From: a virus
Reading direction: 5' to 3' (one strand)
DNA length: 64,000 nt
IMG/VR virus record: IMGVR_UViG_3300023179_000058
Coordinates: 25,766 to 89,765 of that record
Shown: in pieces, positions 7,041-14,540 of the stretch
How the letters are laid out: each line of letters opens with the position of its first letter
Position numbering within the stretch: the first letter of the stretch is position 1
Notes under the pieces: model-generated
Databases searched by the model: none
Told to the model about the DNA's origin: nothing
What the model saw: only the letters and a program-made list of their open reading frames with translations
Made by a program: the position numbers and the translations under genes

Positions 7041-7089
7041 AAACAACACTTTTGCTGGTGCTTGACAGGACGGCAAAATCCTGTATAAT
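7031..7089 (+). promoter_or_regulatory. Palindrome-linked early promoter 4
   Basis: TGTTG (7031-7035), loop CGTAAAAA and CAACA (7044-7048); then TTGACA (7062-7067), 16 nt, TATAAT (7084-7089). It drives the gp88-like gene at 7120. Confidence 0.8.
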
Positions 7090-7119
7090 AGGTACTGTAC
7101 TGATTGATGAGGACTTGAT

Positions 7120-7857
7120 ATGAAATTGCTTTCGACCGGAAACCCCAAAATTCTCAAGGGCATGGCTCAAGGTTACAATACCTACATTCTGCACCTTGCA
7201 CCGGCTGATGTAAGCGGTTACGAAACCTGTCCTAAGCGTACCGCCGGTTGTACTGCCGCTTGCCTGAATACGGCTGGTCGTGGTGGTATGTTCAAGCGTG
7301 GCGAAACCACTAATGTGATCCAAGAGGCACGGAAGCGTAAGACCCGTTTGTTTTTTGAGAACCGCGGCGCCTTTATGCTTCAACTTTACCTTGATATTAA
7401 AAAGGCAATCAAGCAATCCGAAAAACTTGGCTTGATTCCTGTGTTCCGTTTGAACGGCACTTCGGATATTGCATGGGAAAAGTATGAGGTTCAGGACGGC
7501 AAGAACATTTTTCAAATGTTTCCGAATGTGACTTTTTATGACTACACCAAAATGTTGAATCGTAAAGGTCGCGCCCTGCCGAATTATCACCTGACATTCT
7601 CTGCCGCGGACGGCAATGATGCCGATGTTGCAAAGGCTATTGAACAAGGGTATAATGTTGCTACGGTGTTCGGTATCAAGAAAACCCTGCCAATGCCTGA
7701 GACTTACATGGGCTTGCCTGTGTTCAATGGTGATGATTCCGACCTGCGTTTCCTTGATCCGAACGGTGTTGTGGTTGGCTTGTACGCAAAAGGCAAGGCT
7801 AAGAAGGACACCAGCGGTTTTGTGAAGTTTCCTACTATTATGATGAAAGCGGCTTAA
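7120..7857 (+). CDS. Gene product 88-like phage protein
   Basis: A 245-residue protein resembling the Gp88 family first named in mycobacteriophages. Its hallmark is a Cys cluster near the N-terminus (C37, C44, C48, with GC and ACL contexts), followed by NTAGRG. Such a cluster could bind zinc or iron-sulfur, but no function is established. A conserved LNGTSDI motif lies near residue 111. It has its own palindrome-linked promoter, and an HNH endonuclease gene follows after 1 nt. Confidence 0.75.
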   Translation: MKLLSTGNPKILKGMAQGYNTYILHLAPADVSGYETCPKRTAGCTAACLNTAGRGGMFKRGETTNVIQEARKRKTRLFFENRGAFMLQLYLDIKKAIKQSEKLGLIPVFRLNGTSDIAWEKYEVQDGKNIFQMFPNVTFYDYTKMLNRKGRALPNYHLTFSAADGNDADVAKAIEQGYNVATVFGIKKTLPMPETYMGLPVFNGDDSDLRFLDPNGVVVGLYAKGKAKKDTSGFVKFPTIMMKAA

Positions 7858-7858
7858 T

Positions 7859-8365
7859 ATGACAACCAAAAATTTAAAATCTATTCCTGGATTCTCTGGT
7901 TATAGCGTAGATAAACTTGGAAACATTTATTCATCCAAGAGAAATAAACAAACAAAACTGAATCCTTATGTTACCATTAATGGGTACAATAAAGTATCAT
8001 TGGCAAGTGATGCTGGGATAATAAAACACTTTCAGTTGCACCGATTAATAGCACAATGTTTCATTGAAAATCCTAAAAATTTACCTATCGTTAATCATAA
8101 GAATGGTAAGAAAACGGATAACCGAGTTGTAAATTTAGAGTGGACCGATGCGAAAGGAAATGCAAGGCACTATCAAAAATATTTGAAGCCTAAGACTAAG
8201 AAAATTCAAAAAAATATAAAAAAAGAAAATGAAGATTATTTTAACAAGCATTATGAAAATATGGCTGATGTTATGGACAAATTAGTGCGTGTCTATGGCG
8301 AAGACAATCCACGATTAGTGTGTAAAATATACAAAGTCATGGCTGGAATAGATGGTAATGAATAG
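7859..8365 (+). CDS. HNH homing endonuclease with NUMOD4
   Basis: A 168-residue protein. The N-terminal NUMOD4 DNA-recognition motif (IPGFSGYSVD, residues 8-17) is followed by an HNH domain: HRLIAQCF near residue 60, then NHKNGKKTDNR and NLEW. The C-terminal 60 residues are Lys-rich. It is likely a free-standing homing endonuclease wedged between the gp88-like gene and the 8352 gene, with which it overlaps. It has more AAA and TTA codons than its neighbours, consistent with later arrival. Confidence 0.85.
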   Translation: MTTKNLKSIPGFSGYSVDKLGNIYSSKRNKQTKLNPYVTINGYNKVSLASDAGIIKHFQLHRLIAQCFIENPKNLPIVNHKNGKKTDNRVVNLEWTDAKGNARHYQKYLKPKTKKIQKNIKKENEDYFNKHYENMADVMDKLVRVYGEDNPRLVCKIYKVMAGIDGNE

Positions 8366-8618
8366 TCAAGAAATTCAAACCGCAGTCTACGAGTGGGCAT
8401 GTGGTAAAAACTTTACCGCGCCCTACGGCGTTCTGACTGGTGAATACAAGAGCAAGAAAGGTGCCAAGTATCGTGCCGTGACTTTTGGTCGCGCAAGAAC
8501 TTTGGATGCTACTGTTGAGATTTACAATCGAAACTTTATAATTCTCAGAACCAGCCGCGATGGTTCCGAAGTGTTCAATGATTATGTTACTTTGATGGCT
8601 AGATTGGAGGCATTGTGA
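8352..8618 (+). CDS. Hypothetical protein (88 aa)
   Basis: Starts at ATG 8352 (or 8358) within the end of the HNH gene. It is a basic protein with predicted beta strands and no recognised domain. It probably followed the gp88-like gene directly before the endonuclease inserted. Confidence 0.6.
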   Translation: MVMNSQEIQTAVYEWACGKNFTAPYGVLTGEYKSKKGAKYRAVTFGRARTLDATVEIYNRNFIILRTSRDGSEVFNDYVTLMARLEAL

Positions 8619-8641
8619 TCCGCAGTAAACGGAAAAACGAA

Positions 8642-8836
8642 ATGATTGTTATTGACCTGACTGGTCCGCAAGGCAATGCATTTTATTTGATGGGTGTGGT
8701 GCTGAAAACTTTTCGGCAATCTGGTGCGCCAGAACTAGGCGAAGCCATTGTTGCTGAAATGAAAAAAGGTGACTATGAACACCTAGTAAAAACTTTTGAT
8801 TTGTATCTTGGTGAACATTTTATTTTGGAGCGTTAA
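8642..8836 (+). CDS. Conserved small phage protein (64 aa)
   Basis: The ATG at 8642 has a GGAAAA site upstream, like the 6619 gene. An alternative GTG at 8615 behind GGAGG would add nine residues. The N-terminal motif IDLTGPQGNAF is typical of a small protein found in many phages; its function is unknown. Followed 2 nt later by the 8839 gene. Confidence 0.6.
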   Translation: MIVIDLTGPQGNAFYLMGVVLKTFRQSGAPELGEAIVAEMKKGDYEHLVKTFDLYLGEHFILER

Positions 8837-8838
8837 AA

Positions 8839-9210
8839 ATGGGAACACGGTCTTTGACTTTTGTGTATGATGGCAATCAACCTGTATTGAATTTGTATCG
8901 CCAATTCGATGGCTATCCGTCAGGACACGGAGCCGAACTTGCTGAATTTTTGAGTGGGTTCGAAGTAGTGAATGGTTATGGCGAAGTGAAGCCTAAACTT
9001 GCAAACGGCATGGGTTGCCTTGCCGCGCAGTTGGTTGCACACTTCAAACAATCTGTTGGTGGATTCTACATTTATCCTGTAACCTCGACCGATTGTTGGC
9101 AGGACTATGAGTACCATGTGTACGAAGATAAAGTGGTTGTGAAAAATCCGACCGAAGTTATCTTTAGCGGAACATGGGAAGACCTTGATGGGTTTTGCAA
9201 AGATGAGTAA
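8839..9210 (+). CDS. Conserved phage protein (123 aa)
   Basis: A 123-residue protein beginning MGTRSLTFVYD with a RQFDGYPSGHG motif, features of a widespread uncharacterised phage/bacterial family. Mostly beta, rich in Gly and aromatic residues. Part of the early small-gene operon. Function unknown. Confidence 0.65.
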   Translation: MGTRSLTFVYDGNQPVLNLYRQFDGYPSGHGAELAEFLSGFEVVNGYGEVKPKLANGMGCLAAQLVAHFKQSVGGFYIYPVTSTDCWQDYEYHVYEDKVVVKNPTEVIFSGTWEDLDGFCKDE

Positions 9211-9243
9211 AGAAAGAGTTTTTGTAGATATGGAGATTTAAAA

Positions 9244-9453
9244 GTGAATCAAAAAATTAAAGAACTATCCAAAGAGGCTTACGAAGCCGTGATTGAAAAT
9301 ACTCCGAGTATGCTAGTCACTAGAGAAATGTTTGAGCAAAAGTTTGCCGACTTAATTCTATCGGAAGTTTTAGCCATTTGCGAAGACTTTGGCGACCAAG
9401 GTAAAGACGGACATTATTGTGCTGACGAAATTGCCAGAACATTTTTGAGGTGA
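9244..9453 (+). CDS. Hypothetical protein (69 aa), GTG start
   Basis: GTG at 9244 follows a GGAG site at about 9233. The protein is helical and acidic with no recognised domain. The 33-nt gap upstream holds only a possible 12-codon reading frame, not called. Confidence 0.55.
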   Translation: MNQKIKELSKEAYEAVIENTPSMLVTREMFEQKFADLILSEVLAICEDFGDQGKDGHYCADEIARTFLR

Positions 9454-9456
9454 ACT

Positions 9457-9837
9457 GTGGGAACGAATTACTATGTCGCAAAAAATCTTTGCGAATGTTG
9501 CAATCGATATGATGAAGAGTACCACATTGGTAAATCGTCATATGGTTGGGCGTTTTCTTTTCAAGGCTATCGTATTGAGAGGCTAGTATCTTGGCGCGCA
9601 TGGAAAGAATTTCTCAAAGACAAAGTGATTATGGATGAGTATGGAGAACGAAAAGATTACGATTGGTTTGTCCATATGATTGAAACATACAAAGCGCCTG
9701 GTTATGTGCGAGAGGATGGTCATAAAAATCTCCAACATAATGAGCAGGGAAAAATTGATAAGCGCCCATGGTTCAATCCTGAATACGATTGGGATGACGA
9801 AGATGGTTATGCTTTTTGTTCTAGAGAATTTTCATAA
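9457..9837 (+). CDS. Conserved phage protein with CECC motif (126 aa)
   Basis: GTG start at 9457, 3 nt after the previous stop, with GAGG upstream. The sequence begins MGTNYYV followed by CECC near residue 12 and a HIGKSSYGW motif, a pattern seen in uncharacterised phage proteins. The Cys cluster with the nearby His could bind zinc. Very rich in Trp, Tyr, Asp and Glu. Confidence 0.65.
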   Translation: MGTNYYVAKNLCECCNRYDEEYHIGKSSYGWAFSFQGYRIERLVSWRAWKEFLKDKVIMDEYGERKDYDWFVHMIETYKAPGYVREDGHKNLQHNEQGKIDKRPWFNPEYDWDDEDGYAFCSREFS

Positions 9838-9848
9838 AGGAGAAGTGT

Positions 9849-10067
9849 ATGTCTGGTTTTCAAAGTAAGCGAATGATGGCGGCAAGCCGCGAATCCGAAT
9901 TTTCGGAATTGCCGATTGAGGAATATGCGAGGGCATTGTTTGATGCAACCTTAGCCCTTGATGATAGCAATACCCTTACCCCTACGCCGCAACAAAATCT
10001 CATTTGGTTGCAAGCCTTGTCGGAAATGTGGGTGCGCCAGTCTAGGGAAGAAGTAAGTACTCGCTAA
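9849..10067 (+). CDS. Hypothetical protein (72 aa)
   Basis: ATG at 9849 behind AAAGGAGAAG. A helical, acidic 72-residue protein with no recognised domain. Last gene before the next palindrome-linked promoter. Confidence 0.6.
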   Translation: MSGFQSKRMMAASRESEFSELPIEEYARALFDATLALDDSNTLTPTPQQNLIWLQALSEMWVRQSREEVSTR

Positions 10068-10084
10068 CTTGTTGATTTTGCTAG

Positions 10085-10145
10085 TGTTGTTTTTATGCAA
10101 CAACCAAAAATAGTGCTTGACAAGTGGTTCGGACTTTGGTAAGAT
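10085..10145 (+). promoter_or_regulatory. Palindrome-linked early promoter 5
   Basis: TGTTG (10085-10089), loop TTTTTATG and CAACA (10098-10102), identical in loop to promoter 1. Then TTGACA (10117-10122), 17 nt, TAAGAT (10140-10145). Confidence 0.75.
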
Positions 10146-10173
10146 ATGCTTATGTTGATTGAGAGAGGTTCGA

Positions 10174-10407
10174 ATGTCTAGATTTTTGAGAGAAATGGAT
10201 GCCCGCCGTGCGCGGTCTACAATGATCCGCGAAGCCATGCGGGCGTATGAAGATTCCTGCCGCGCCGAGTATGGTTCGCCCTACGCCGCGATGGCTGGTG
10301 TGCTAGAGTCCTTACTGACTGGCCTTGCGGCTGACCGGTTAGATTCTACTGAAGATGTTGTCCGTACTTTGAAATCCTTGACCAAGACTAAACTGGAGAA
10401 TGCATAA
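10174..10407 (+). CDS. Hypothetical protein (77 aa)
   Basis: ATG at 10174 lies 5 nt after the GAGAGAGG run. An Arg/Ala-rich helical protein without recognised domains, first gene of the promoter 5 operon. Its stop overlaps the ATG of the next gene by one base. Confidence 0.6.
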   Translation: MSRFLREMDARRARSTMIREAMRAYEDSCRAEYGSPYAAMAGVLESLLTGLAADRLDSTEDVVRTLKSLTKTKLENA

Positions 10408-10823
10408 TGGCTTACATGTCCCAAGAAAAGAAAGCAAAAATTTCGGCTCTGTTAAAACCGATCCTTGCAAAATACAAAGTGAAGGGTTCGCTAAGTGTGC
10501 GTAACCATTCCTCGATTTGCTTAACCCTAAAGTCTGGTGAAATTGACTTTATCGGCAATAGCAATAAAGTTTGTGGTAGCAACTTCTATCAAGTCCAGCG
10601 TGGGTTCAAACCTAACACCAGCGGCTATGATCAAGTGAATCCGTATTGGTTTCAAGACCACTACGATGGCAAGGCTAAGGCATTTTTGACCGAAGCCTTT
10701 AAGGCTCTGAAAGGTGCGGGCTGGTATGATAATTCGGATGCAATGACCGATTATTTTGATACCGCGTACTATGTTGATGTGAGTATCGGAAAATGGAACA
10801 AACCCTACGAATTGACAAAATAA
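10407..10823 (+). CDS. Conserved phage/plasmid-type protein (138 aa)
   Basis: A 138-residue protein. The N-terminal half (KISALLKPILAKYKVKG, then a SVRNHSS stretch) and the C-terminal TDYFDTAYY and GKWNKPYEL motifs resemble a small family seen in phages and mobile elements. No activity is known. Translationally coupled to the 10174 gene. Confidence 0.65.
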   Translation: MAYMSQEKKAKISALLKPILAKYKVKGSLSVRNHSSICLTLKSGEIDFIGNSNKVCGSNFYQVQRGFKPNTSGYDQVNPYWFQDHYDGKAKAFLTEAFKALKGAGWYDNSDAMTDYFDTAYYVDVSIGKWNKPYELTK

Positions 10824-10936
10824 AGCGCCGCGATTTTGTAGCCAAGGACCTGCGTACACCGAAGTACCGTATGCGGGTAGTTGGCGACAAGCGTAAGCGT
10901 GATCCAAAACACAAATGGAAATTATATGAATCCTGA
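10793..10936 (+). CDS. Very basic small protein (47 aa)
   Basis: ATG at 10793 lies inside the end of the previous gene in another frame and runs to TGA at 10934. The peptide is strongly basic (Lys/Arg about one third) with an RTPKYRMRVV stretch typical of short alkaline phage proteins. A nucleic-acid-binding role is plausible. It overlaps the next gene by 11 nt. Confidence 0.6.
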   Translation: MEQTLRIDKIKRRDFVAKDLRTPKYRMRVVGDKRKRDPKHKWKLYES

Positions 10937-11231
10937 ACCAATGAGCATCCGTAGATCGGTGGCTGAGGAAATTCTGGACACGATTTACTTTGGGAATCTC
11001 GATTCTATCAAAGGCGCCAAAGGGCGCAAGTTTAGCAAAGTGAACACCGGACAAAAGGACGCATATATGCTCCCGTTCGGTTTCTCGAAGGACTGCTATG
11101 GTGCGGTCCTTGTGCATACCCCTAACCGAATTGAGGTTGTGACAAGGATTCGAGGCACGGAACGGAAAAACAGTTTCCGATCCGCGTATGATACAAAGGT
11201 CTTTTTGTGCCGTTCTTTTGTCAATCGGTGA
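10926..11231 (+). CDS. Hypothetical protein (101 aa)
   Basis: The ATG at 10926 is the most upstream plausible start; a second ATG follows at 10941. Basic protein, mixed alpha/beta, no recognised domain. Its last codons run into the repeated intergenic module that begins at 11228. Confidence 0.55.
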   Translation: MNPEPMSIRRSVAEEILDTIYFGNLDSIKGAKGRKFSKVNTGQKDAYMLPFGFSKDCYGAVLVHTPNRIEVVTRIRGTERKNSFRSAYDTKVFLCRSFVNR

Positions 11232-11323
11232 CCGGTTTTCCGGGCTTTTGGGCGGCTTTTGGGACTGGATGCTACTGAGACCCTACCCCCTAGCGGAAAA
11301 CCGCCCAAAACCGCCCTATAAGT
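11228..11323 (+). repeat. Repeated intergenic module, copy A
   Basis: The stretch starting TGACCGGTTTTCCGGG, then GGGCGGCTTTT, and ending with an AAAACCGCCC arm, recurs with few changes at 17353. GGGCGG and CCGCCC arms (near 11250 and 11300-11316) can pair over about 45 nt, so it may terminate or attenuate transcription. In both copies it lies directly upstream of GTTG/CAAC palindromes and a promoter. Confidence 0.6.
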
Positions 11324-11397
11324 TGTTGTTTTTACACAACATGTTGCAAAAATACAACAAAAAAGTACTTGACAAGGGTATCCGGCTTTGGTATACT
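11324..11397 (+). promoter_or_regulatory. Palindrome-linked early promoter 6, double operator
   Basis: Two palindromes abut: TGTTG/CAACA at 11324-11341 (loop TTTTTACA) and at 11342-11359 (loop CAAAAATA), opposite in orientation. Then TTGACA (11369-11374), 17 nt, TATACT (11392-11397). The predicted start site is about 11403-11405, at the ATG of the next gene. Confidence 0.75.
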
Positions 11398-11403
11398 GTA
11401 AGT

Positions 11404-11721
11404 ATGGTAATGAGAAAGAAACGGTCCGACAGAAACCATGTGCTTTACATGGTGACTTGCGAGGATACAGGCGACACCTATATCGGCTTGACGGTCGCGG
11501 TAGGTCAAGCGTACCTCAAGTCCGTCAAGGTTCGGTGGCAAAAACACCTGAGCCGCGCACGGTGCGAAAACAAGGACTGGAACTTTTGTAATGCTTTGCG
11601 AGTCCTTGATGATTGTACTTGGACCTACCAAGTGCTTGAAGTGGTCCGCGGTCGAAAGAATGCACACCAGCGTGAGCGTGAATTGATCCGCGATTATGAA
11701 CCTAGCCTCAATACATTTTGA
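11404..11721 (+). CDS. GIY-YIG-like nuclease, possibly leaderless
   Basis: A 105-residue protein. VLYMVTC, then TYIGLTVAV, give the GIY-YIG strands near residues 12-34, followed by a WQKHLSRA helix carrying the usual Arg/His region. The family makes single-strand or double-strand DNA cuts (homing, repair). In-frame ATGs at 11404 and 11410 coincide with the predicted transcription start, so the mRNA would have almost no leader and no ribosome binding site. C-terminus ends NTF. Confidence 0.65.
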   Translation: MVMRKKRSDRNHVLYMVTCEDTGDTYIGLTVAVGQAYLKSVKVRWQKHLSRARCENKDWNFCNALRVLDDCTWTYQVLEVVRGRKNAHQRERELIRDYEPSLNTF

Positions 11722-11723
11722 CT

Positions 11724-11909
11724 ATGGAAACTAAACTTTCGATTGAAGAAATTAATTTGCTTTTTCGTGAAATTGCTGATACAATTTCCGAAGAAAGAAT
11801 GAATGAGTATGCCGATGAACTTGATATGGAAATGCTACTTGCAAATCCGCGGTTCTACGGTCCTGATTGTGATGATTGTGATGGTCCTTGGTATTGGGAG
11901 GTAAAGTGA
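11724..11909 (+). CDS. Acidic small protein with CxxC pair (61 aa)
   Basis: ATG at 11724, 2 nt after the GIY-YIG stop. A strongly acidic 61-residue protein with helical N-terminus and a DCDDCDGP motif near the C-terminus. Unknown function. Overlaps the next ATG by one base. Confidence 0.55.
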   Translation: METKLSIEEINLLFREIADTISEERMNEYADELDMEMLLANPRFYGPDCDDCDGPWYWEVK

Positions 11910-12070
11910 TGAAAGGTTCAATTCGTTTTTTTCTTGGCTTGCTGATTGTGTTCGGTGCCGTTGGTACCCTTGAAGTGAATCCTGATGCAAGTTTAATCGC
12001 GCAGTTAATTCTGGCTGGCGCAGGTTTGATGTTGATGAAGTCCGGTTCGGACGCACTAGGAGGTGTATGA
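11909..12070 (+). CDS. Small membrane protein (53 aa)
   Basis: The ATG at 11909 follows GGGAGG. Two hydrophobic spans (about residues 6-22 and 29-44) joined by a short polar turn suggest a hairpin inner-membrane protein. Unknown function. Overlaps the next gene by 4 nt. Confidence 0.55.
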   Translation: MKGSIRFFLGLLIVFGAVGTLEVNPDASLIAQLILAGAGLMLMKSGSDALGGV

Positions 12071-12312
12071 TGTTTATTGCAAAGCCAAATGATATGAATT
12101 TTTCAAATTCGCAAGAGTTTGCTGATATGTTTGCGGCGCAAGCGTATTTGGAAGAAACTACTGGAGTCAACATGCCGATGGACGAATGGATCATCCTCGG
12201 TAAGATTCTAGAAGTTGGTGTTGACGGTACTCCGGCAATGCCAGAGTTTTACCCGAAAATGCGTAAGGGTAATATTGTCATGGAAAGGGTTGACATTGAA
12301 TCCTTCCTGTGA
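12067..12312 (+). CDS. Hypothetical protein (81 aa)
   Basis: ATG at 12067 behind AGGAGGTG. Acidic, Met-rich protein, mixed helix and strand, no recognised family. Its 3' end overlaps the promoter of the next gene. Confidence 0.6.
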   Translation: MMFIAKPNDMNFSNSQEFADMFAAQAYLEETTGVNMPMDEWIILGKILEVGVDGTPAMPEFYPKMRKGNIVMERVDIESFL

Positions 12313-12318
12313 TAGAAT
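12290..12318 (+). promoter_or_regulatory. Sigma70-type promoter without palindrome
   Basis: TTGACA (12290-12295), 17 nt, TAGAAT (12313-12318), overlapping the end of the previous gene. No GTTG/CAAC palindrome is present. Confidence 0.75.
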
Positions 12319-12367
12319 GATAATGTTGGTTGGTAATTTGTTTTTTTCTTAATTTAGGAGATTGATT

Positions 12368-12853
12368 ATGTCGAAGAATCTGCAATATGTGAAGGTGTTT
12401 GAGTTACTTCAAAACGCCAAGGGTCCTGTCAAGGTTTCTGATGTAAAGGCTTTGGATGGCATTGTGCCGACACGCCTTTCCACTTACCTGTGGGAAATCA
12501 AGAAAAACACGGGCTTTGCTGTTAAGTCCAATCGTGACGGTCGCACCGTTGTGAGTTATGAACTTGTTGGTTCGGGAACTGCTCCCGCCCCAAAGGTAGT
12601 ACAGGTGACTAAGGTAGCCACCACCAAGACTACGACTAAGGCTACCACTAAGGCTACTGCAAAAGCCGCGCCTGCTAAAGTGACGAAGGTCGCTAAGGCA
12701 AAGGCTATCGCGAGTGAAATGGAAGACGATGTTCTTCCGACTGCTAAGATGGTCAAGAATGCCAATGTGTTTGACGCATTGGATGAGATTGATACCACGA
12801 CCGCTGACTTTGAGGATCGTGAGTATGCATCGCAGTATGTGAAGGGAATGTAA
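12368..12853 (+). CDS. wHTH protein with histone H1-like Lys/Ala/Thr tail
   Basis: A 161-residue protein. Residues 1-65 look like a small winged helix (VFELLQNAKGPVKVSDVKAL). Residues about 75-118 are a low-complexity run of Lys, Ala, Thr and Val in repeated TKATTKA units, like histone H1-type bacterial nucleoid proteins. The tail is acidic. It may bind phage or host DNA. It has its own promoter and a TAGGAG ribosome binding site. Confidence 0.6.
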   Translation: MSKNLQYVKVFELLQNAKGPVKVSDVKALDGIVPTRLSTYLWEIKKNTGFAVKSNRDGRTVVSYELVGSGTAPAPKVVQVTKVATTKTTTKATTKATAKAAPAKVTKVAKAKAIASEMEDDVLPTAKMVKNANVFDALDEIDTTTADFEDREYASQYVKGM

Positions 12854-12857
12854 AATC

Positions 12858-13034
12858 ATGAACCTGGGACAGGCGAACACCGGTTCGCCTGACCTAATCC
12901 CTCTAGTGCTTGAAGCATGGAATCAGGGTTACTCAGGCGAACAGGTTGTGCTATACATATGCCACAAGACTGGTTGCACTATTGGCGAAGCGAAGGACGC
13001 AATTGAGCAAGTTTATTTGACAATGAAGGATTAA
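12858..13034 (+). CDS. Small helical protein (58 aa)
   Basis: ATG at 12858, 4 nt after the previous stop, running to TAA at 13032. A mostly helical protein with two Cys and a helix-turn-helix-like pattern (residues 28-52). Unknown function. Confidence 0.5.
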   Translation: MNLGQANTGSPDLIPLVLEAWNQGYSGEQVVLYICHKTGCTIGEAKDAIEQVYLTMKD

Positions 13035-13035
13035 A

Positions 13036-13524
13036 GTGATTAATAAAATCTACCTTGATATGGATGGCGTTCTATGCGACTTTGATAAGCGTTGGCTTAA
13101 ATTGTTTAATGAAACGCCTAGACAAACCCGCGAAAGAAAAGAATTTGTTCCTAACTGGGACACTTTCGTTTTGAATGAAAACTTTGTAACATTGGATGAT
13201 TTTCCTGGCTCAGACGATTTGCTAAAATTCGTTATATCAAAATCTGATACTGTTGATATTGAAATTCTGTCCTCAAGTGGCGGGCAGAAGTACCATAACG
13301 AAGTGAGGGATCAAAAGTTGCGATACCTCAAGGCGCGTGGTTTGCATTTTCCCACTAACATTGTTCCAGGTCGCAAGTTGAAACAAAACTATGCAACACC
13401 TGATTCTATTCTTATTGATGACACCGAAGATGTAATTGAAGCCTTTAATCGTGCAGGTGGCATCGGTATCTTGCATAAAGACGCGAGTGAAACTCTAACT
13501 GTTTTAAAGGAAATTTTTAAGTGA
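13036..13524 (+). CDS. HAD-family 5'(3')-deoxyribonucleotidase-like phosphatase
   Basis: A 162-residue protein with GTG start. HAD motif I DMDGVLCDFD (residues 7-16; Asp nucleophile and acid/base), motif II SSSGG near residue 80, a Lys region near 112, and motif IV IDDTEDV near 128. Close in plan to NT5C-type nucleotidases, which dephosphorylate dNMPs and can adjust nucleotide pools during infection. The whole catalytic set is present. Confidence 0.8.
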   Translation: MINKIYLDMDGVLCDFDKRWLKLFNETPRQTRERKEFVPNWDTFVLNENFVTLDDFPGSDDLLKFVISKSDTVDIEILSSSGGQKYHNEVRDQKLRYLKARGLHFPTNIVPGRKLKQNYATPDSILIDDTEDVIEAFNRAGGIGILHKDASETLTVLKEIFK

Positions 13525-13751
13525 AAACTTTCAGTACATTCGAATCGGTTGATGGTATGAATGGTTGCATGAAACGCCCTATTGTGGTTCATGCGAAACA
13601 GATTACCGAAGATTTTCGCGTTGATACACTCGAAGGTAATTACAAGCAAGGAAAAGCAGGTGATTACTTAATGCGCGGTATCGAAGGCGAACTTTATATT
13701 TGTGATAAAGCAATTTTTGAAAAAACTTATGATTGGGTGCCACATGAGTAA
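13521..13751 (+). CDS. PGDYG-like small protein (76 aa)
   Basis: GTG start overlapping the previous stop. Residues 18-74 contain KRPIVVHAKQ, GKAGDYL and GELYICDKAIFEKTY, matching a small widespread family (PGDYG-type) of unknown function. The conserved part fills nearly the whole protein. Confidence 0.65.
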   Translation: MKTFSTFESVDGMNGCMKRPIVVHAKQITEDFRVDTLEGNYKQGKAGDYLMRGIEGELYICDKAIFEKTYDWVPHE

Positions 13752-13944
13752 TGGACTAATGATTGATTGGGATACGGCTGATCGTATCACCTTATTGACA
13801 CTCCAGAATTATCGTGATAACCTACAAGATCATTTGAACGGCGGCGCTGATGGAAGCCGATGGTTGCATCCAGATGATGAAACGCATAATCGTGCAATGA
13901 TCCAAGCAATCAATTTTGTAATCAAAGACTTTGGCGGAGCCTAG
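13744..13944 (+). CDS. Hypothetical protein (66 aa)
   Basis: The ATG at 13744 overlaps the previous gene by 8 nt. A helical protein with Asp- and His-containing loop (HPDDETHNR). No family is recognised, though similar short proteins occur in phages. Confidence 0.6.
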   Translation: MSNGLMIDWDTADRITLLTLQNYRDNLQDHLNGGADGSRWLHPDDETHNRAMIQAINFVIKDFGGA

Positions 13945-13945
13945 C

Positions 13946-14152
13946 ATGGCTGAGCCAATGACAGAGGAAGACCTAATCTATCGGGCATGGCGTGATAGTG
14001 AATCGTATCAAGTGCCAATGACAAGAGAAGGCGAAGAAAAAGCGCAGGCGCGATTCTATGCATTTCGCAAAGGATGGAACTATGCTAAGTTTCACACTAA
14101 GCATAATGATATTTACATGAAGGACTACTACGAACATGGACCAAGACTTTGA
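13946..14152 (+). CDS. Hypothetical protein (68 aa)
   Basis: ATG at 13946, 1 nt after the previous stop, behind GCGGAG. Helical, aromatic-rich (KGWNYAKF). Overlaps the next gene by 17 nt. Unknown function. Confidence 0.6.
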   Translation: MAEPMTEEDLIYRAWRDSESYQVPMTREGEEKAQARFYAFRKGWNYAKFHTKHNDIYMKDYYEHGPRL

Positions 14153-14540
14153 ACGATTGAATGATATGCTCAAGGATCATTTCACTCATGTGGAACGAGC
14201 CTACTTGGGCACTGGTATTGGATGGTACAATCTCATCTATACTTTGACCAATTGCATTGATCGCCGGCTTGAACACCTAAACAAGGATGGTGGCAATCGT
14301 AAAGTAGTCATCGCACAAATCAAAGAAAAGTTTGGTGGTCTTCGGTATTATGCTGACGGTGATGTAGACGAACAAATGGATGGCATGATTGACTTTGCCG
14401 AGTCTTTGAGTTATACTATCTGTGAAGAGTGTGGTCAACCTGGCAAACTTAGAAGCGGCGGTTGGATTCGCACTCTCTGTGATGTGCATGAAGCCAAACG
14501 GCAAGAATATTATAAAGGTTTAAATGATGAACGACTTTGA
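14136..14540 (+). CDS. Conserved phage protein with C-terminal zinc-finger-like motif
   Basis: A 134-residue protein. The middle carries IKEKFGGLRYYAD, and the end has CEECGQPGKLR followed about 10 residues later by TLCDVH, a likely zinc-binding Cys/His set. This layout is common in uncharacterised phage proteins. Translationally coupled to both neighbours. Confidence 0.7.
   Translation: MDQDFERLNDMLKDHFTHVERAYLGTGIGWYNLIYTLTNCIDRRLEHLNKDGGNRKVVIAQIKEKFGGLRYYADGDVDEQMDGMIDFAESLSYTICEECGQPGKLRSGGWIRTLCDVHEAKRQEYYKGLNDERL

Noticed and set aside
7000-7869. A 289-codon open frame on the minus strand opposite the gp88-like gene
   Set aside because: It mirrors the plus-strand gene, has no ribosome binding site or recognisable domain, and would cross a promoter.
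9204-9242. A 12-codon frame between 9210 and 9244
   Set aside because: Too short and overlapping the previous stop; no support beyond an ATG.
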